64,000 nt of DNA from Leifsonia shinshuensis (lineage in GTDB: Bacteria > Actinomycetota > Actinomycetes > Actinomycetales > Microbacteriaceae): NCBI RefSeq assembly GCF_013410375.1, contig NZ_JACCFL010000001.1:2356001-2420000 (forward strand), read 5' to 3'. Position 1 is the first letter of the stretch. Every line of letters begins with the position of its first letter. Positions 62,306 to 64,000 of the stretch are shown piece by piece. Made by a program: the position numbers and the translations under genes. The notes beneath the pieces were generated by a model. That model ran no database searches. It had not been told where the DNA came from and worked only from the letters and a program-made list of their open reading frames with translations.

Positions 62306-64000
62306 CCCCGTGCGCGCCACAACGGACCGCACCACGAGCGAGAGCGCCCAGACCCGCCGCATCCTCCGGCTCGCCCTCCCTCCCGCGCGTCGGCTGTGGG
62401 CCGCGATCGCGCTCGGCGCGCTGAGCGGCGGCAGCGCGGTCGCCCTCCTCGGGGTGTCGGCGTGGCTCATCACCCGCGCGGCCGAGCAGCCCGCGCTCAT
62501 GTACATCTCGATGGCCGTCGTCGGCGTCCGCGCCTTCGCCCTCGGCCGCGCCTTCTTCCGCTACCTGGAACGGCTCGCCGGCCACGACGCCGCCTTCCGC
62601 CGGCTCGGCGACATCCGCGCCGACCTGTTCGCCCGACTCATCCCGCTCGGACCGGACGGCGTCGGCGCGGGCGACCGGCGCGACGACCGCGCCCGCGGCG
62701 GCGAACTGCTCACGCGCCTCGCCGACGACGCGGACGAGCTGCCCGACTACGCGCTCCGCGTCGTCCAGCCGGTGGTGGCGGGCGGCGTGGTGGTCCTCGC
62801 CAGCGCGGTCGCCGCCTTCCTGCTGCTGCCGGCGGCCGGCGTCGCCCTGCTGCTGACGCTCGCCGCCGCCTTCGTCGCGGGGACGCTCGTCAACCGATGG
62901 GCGTCCGGCTCGGCCGAACGGCGGATCGCGCCGCTGCGGGCGGAGCTCGCCGCGGCCCTGCACGAGCTGGTCACGGACCTGGACCTGCTGATCGCCTTCG
63001 ACGCGCTCCCGGAGGCCAGGGAGCGAGTGCGCCGGGCGAGCGCGCGGCTCACCGCGGCCGTCCGCACCCGCGCGGCCGGGCTCGGGCTCACGGCCGGCGC
63101 GGTCTCCCTGCTCGCCGGGATCGCGACCGTCCTGGCACTGGCGACCGGCATCCCGGCCCTGGAGTCCGGGCGCCTCAACGGGCCGGCGCTCGCGGTGGTG
63201 GCCCTGCTGCCGCTCGCGGTGTTCGAGGTGTTCGGCACGCTGCCGCTCGCGTTCGGCGCCTGGCGGCGGGTGCGCGCAAGCGCCGAGCGGATCGCGGACA
63301 CCGTCCCGGCAGAGCTCCCCGAGGGCATCCCGGTGGACGCTCCGCACGCCGCGACCCTCTCGGTGGTGGGCGTCCCCGACGTGGTCCTGGAGCTCCGGAC
63401 GGCGCACTGGCCGGGGGAGGCCGCACCCGTGCTGCACGACCTCCGGCTGCGGCTGGCCGCGGGCGAGCGCGTCGTGCTGACCGGTCCGACCGGCGCGGGC
63501 AAGACCGCCCTCGCCCACGTGCTGACCCGGTTCCTCGACCTCGACGGGCGCTACACGATCGACGGCGTCGACGTCCGTGGGGTGCGCCAGGACGATGTGC
63601 GCCGCGTGGTCGGCCTGGTGGAGCAGCGACCCTACCTGTTCGACGCCGACCTCCGGCAGAACCTGCTGTTCGCCCGCGACACCGCGACCGACGACGAGCT
63701 GCTGGCGGTGCTGGATCGTGTCGGCCTGGGGGAGTGGACGCGCGAGCGCGGCGGCCTCGGCAGCGCCGTCGGCGAGCGCGGCGCGCTGGTGTCGGGCGGT
63801 CAGGCCCAGCGGATCGCGTTGGCGCGCGCGCTGCTGGCGGACTTCCCGGTGCTCGTCGTCGACGAGCCGACCGCGAACGTGGACGCCGGCGTCGCCGACC
63901 GGATCGTGCGCGACATCCTCGGCACGGCCGCGGCCGACGGTCGCACGGTGCTGCTGATCTCGCACACGCCGGTCCCCGACGCGCTCGTGACGCGGCGCAT
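62292..64000 (+). CDS. cydC: CydC-type ABC exporter subunit (3' end outside window)
   Basis: The frame opened by ATG 62292, 14 bases before the cydD stop, stays open to the right edge (569 codons seen), so the gene is nearly complete. It begins MSVTSPVRATTDRTT, has membrane segments (about 35-300; GVSAWLITRAAEQPA, RYLERLAGHDAAFRRL) and an ATPase domain with Walker A TGPTGAGKTALAHVL, signature LVSGGQAQRIALARALL and Walker B VLVVDEPTANVD. Partner of CydD in thiol export for cytochrome bd assembly. Confidence 0.93.
   Translation, partial: MSVTSPVRATTDRTTSESAQTRRILRLALPPARRLWAAIALGALSGGSAVALLGVSAWLITRAAEQPALMYISMAVVGVRAFALGRAFFRYLERLAGHDAAFRRLGDIRADLFARLIPLGPDGVGAGDRRDDRARGGELLTRLADDADELPDYALRVVQPVVAGGVVVLASAVAAFLLLPAAGVALLLTLAAAFVAGTLVNRWASGSAERRIAPLRAELAAALHELVTDLDLLIAFDALPEARERVRRASARLTAAVRTRAAGLGLTAGAVSLLAGIATVLALATGIPALESGRLNGPALAVVALLPLAVFEVFGTLPLAFGAWRRVRASAERIADTVPAELPEGIPVDAPHAATLSVVGVPDVVLELRTAHWPGEAAPVLHDLRLRLAAGERVVLTGPTGAGKTALAHVLTRFLDLDGRYTIDGVDVRGVRQDDVRRVVGLVEQRPYLFDADLRQNLLFARDTATDDELLAVLDRVGLGEWTRERGGLGSAVGERGALVSGGQAQRIALARALLADFPVLVVDEPTANVDAGVADRIVRDILGTAAADGRTVLLISHTPVPDALVTRR

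Noticed and set aside
1..64000. tRNA or rRNA genes
   Set aside because: No cloverleaf-type sequence with CCA end or rRNA-like stretch was recognised by eye in the gaps; a dedicated tRNA search would settle it.
1..64000. Insertion sequence, prophage or genomic island
   Set aside because: No transposase, integrase, att-like repeats or clear composition shift was seen.

Overview
The window is GC-rich, densely coded chromosomal DNA from a high-GC Gram-positive bacterium. The best guess is an actinobacterium of the family Microbacteriaceae (Leifsonia-like). That guess rests on many GTG/TTG starts, several start codons 6-7 bases behind a TANNNT-like -10 box (leaderless transcripts), the gene order dxr / site-2 protease / ispG / proS, and a BlaI/M56 pair beside cydABDC. 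It is an inference from gene content, not a database result. No rRNA, tRNA, insertion sequence, phage or CRISPR array was seen. The cydC gene runs off the right edge and a VIT-type transporter gene runs off the left edge.

Region by region. 1-1343: end of a VIT1/CCC1-type transporter and AMP nucleosidase. 1360-9341: polyamine/amine catabolism, with a FAD amine oxidase, class III aminotransferase, Lrp regulator and aminobutyraldehyde dehydrogenase, then an MFS exporter and an APC permease. 9430-14763: a translationally coupled CoA-transferase / glutaryl-CoA dehydrogenase-like / aldehyde dehydrogenase operon, diverging from a GntR regulator that overlaps a free-standing cache-domain protein. 14835-29745: a tight eight-gene block, FHA protein, PP2C phosphatase, membrane Ser/Thr kinase, a 1969-residue surface protein of Ig/cadherin-like and FN3 repeats, MoxR ATPase, DUF58 protein, a transglutaminase-fold membrane protein lacking its catalytic Cys and His, and a zinc-ribbon FHA protein. 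This is the most interesting system in the window. 29829-41690: alanine dehydrogenase, a PotDABC-like polyamine importer, asparaginase, two GABA aminotransferase paralogues, OsmC, PlsC and a secreted lysozyme-like protein. 41756-48265: FKBP lipoprotein, dxr, Rip1/RseP protease, ispG and proS. 48329-56677: FUSC protein, AlkZ-like protein, APP1-like phosphatase, TetR regulator, an OpuC-type osmolyte importer and another TetR. 56705-64000: BlaR1-like M56 peptidase and BlaI repressor, diverging from cydABDC with two perfect tandem operators between them.

How the genes fit together. Polyamine uptake (PotDABC), oxidation or transamination, aldehyde oxidation and GABA transamination give a putrescine-to-succinate-semialdehyde route. 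The CoA-transferase/GcdH operon could take C5 products (cadaverine, lysine, glutarate) onward. The kinase block combines phosphorylation, dephosphorylation and FHA phosphopeptide reading with a MoxR/DUF58/transglutaminase-fold module and one giant exported repeat protein. That suggests a phospho-controlled surface-assembly or wall-sensing machine.

Non-coding structure of note: an array of five ATTCGTCACGAAT-type palindromes spaced 35/40/35/40 bases; an interleaved pair of inverted repeats behind the APC permease; a 17-bp triplication across a stop codon; and several hairpins between convergent genes.
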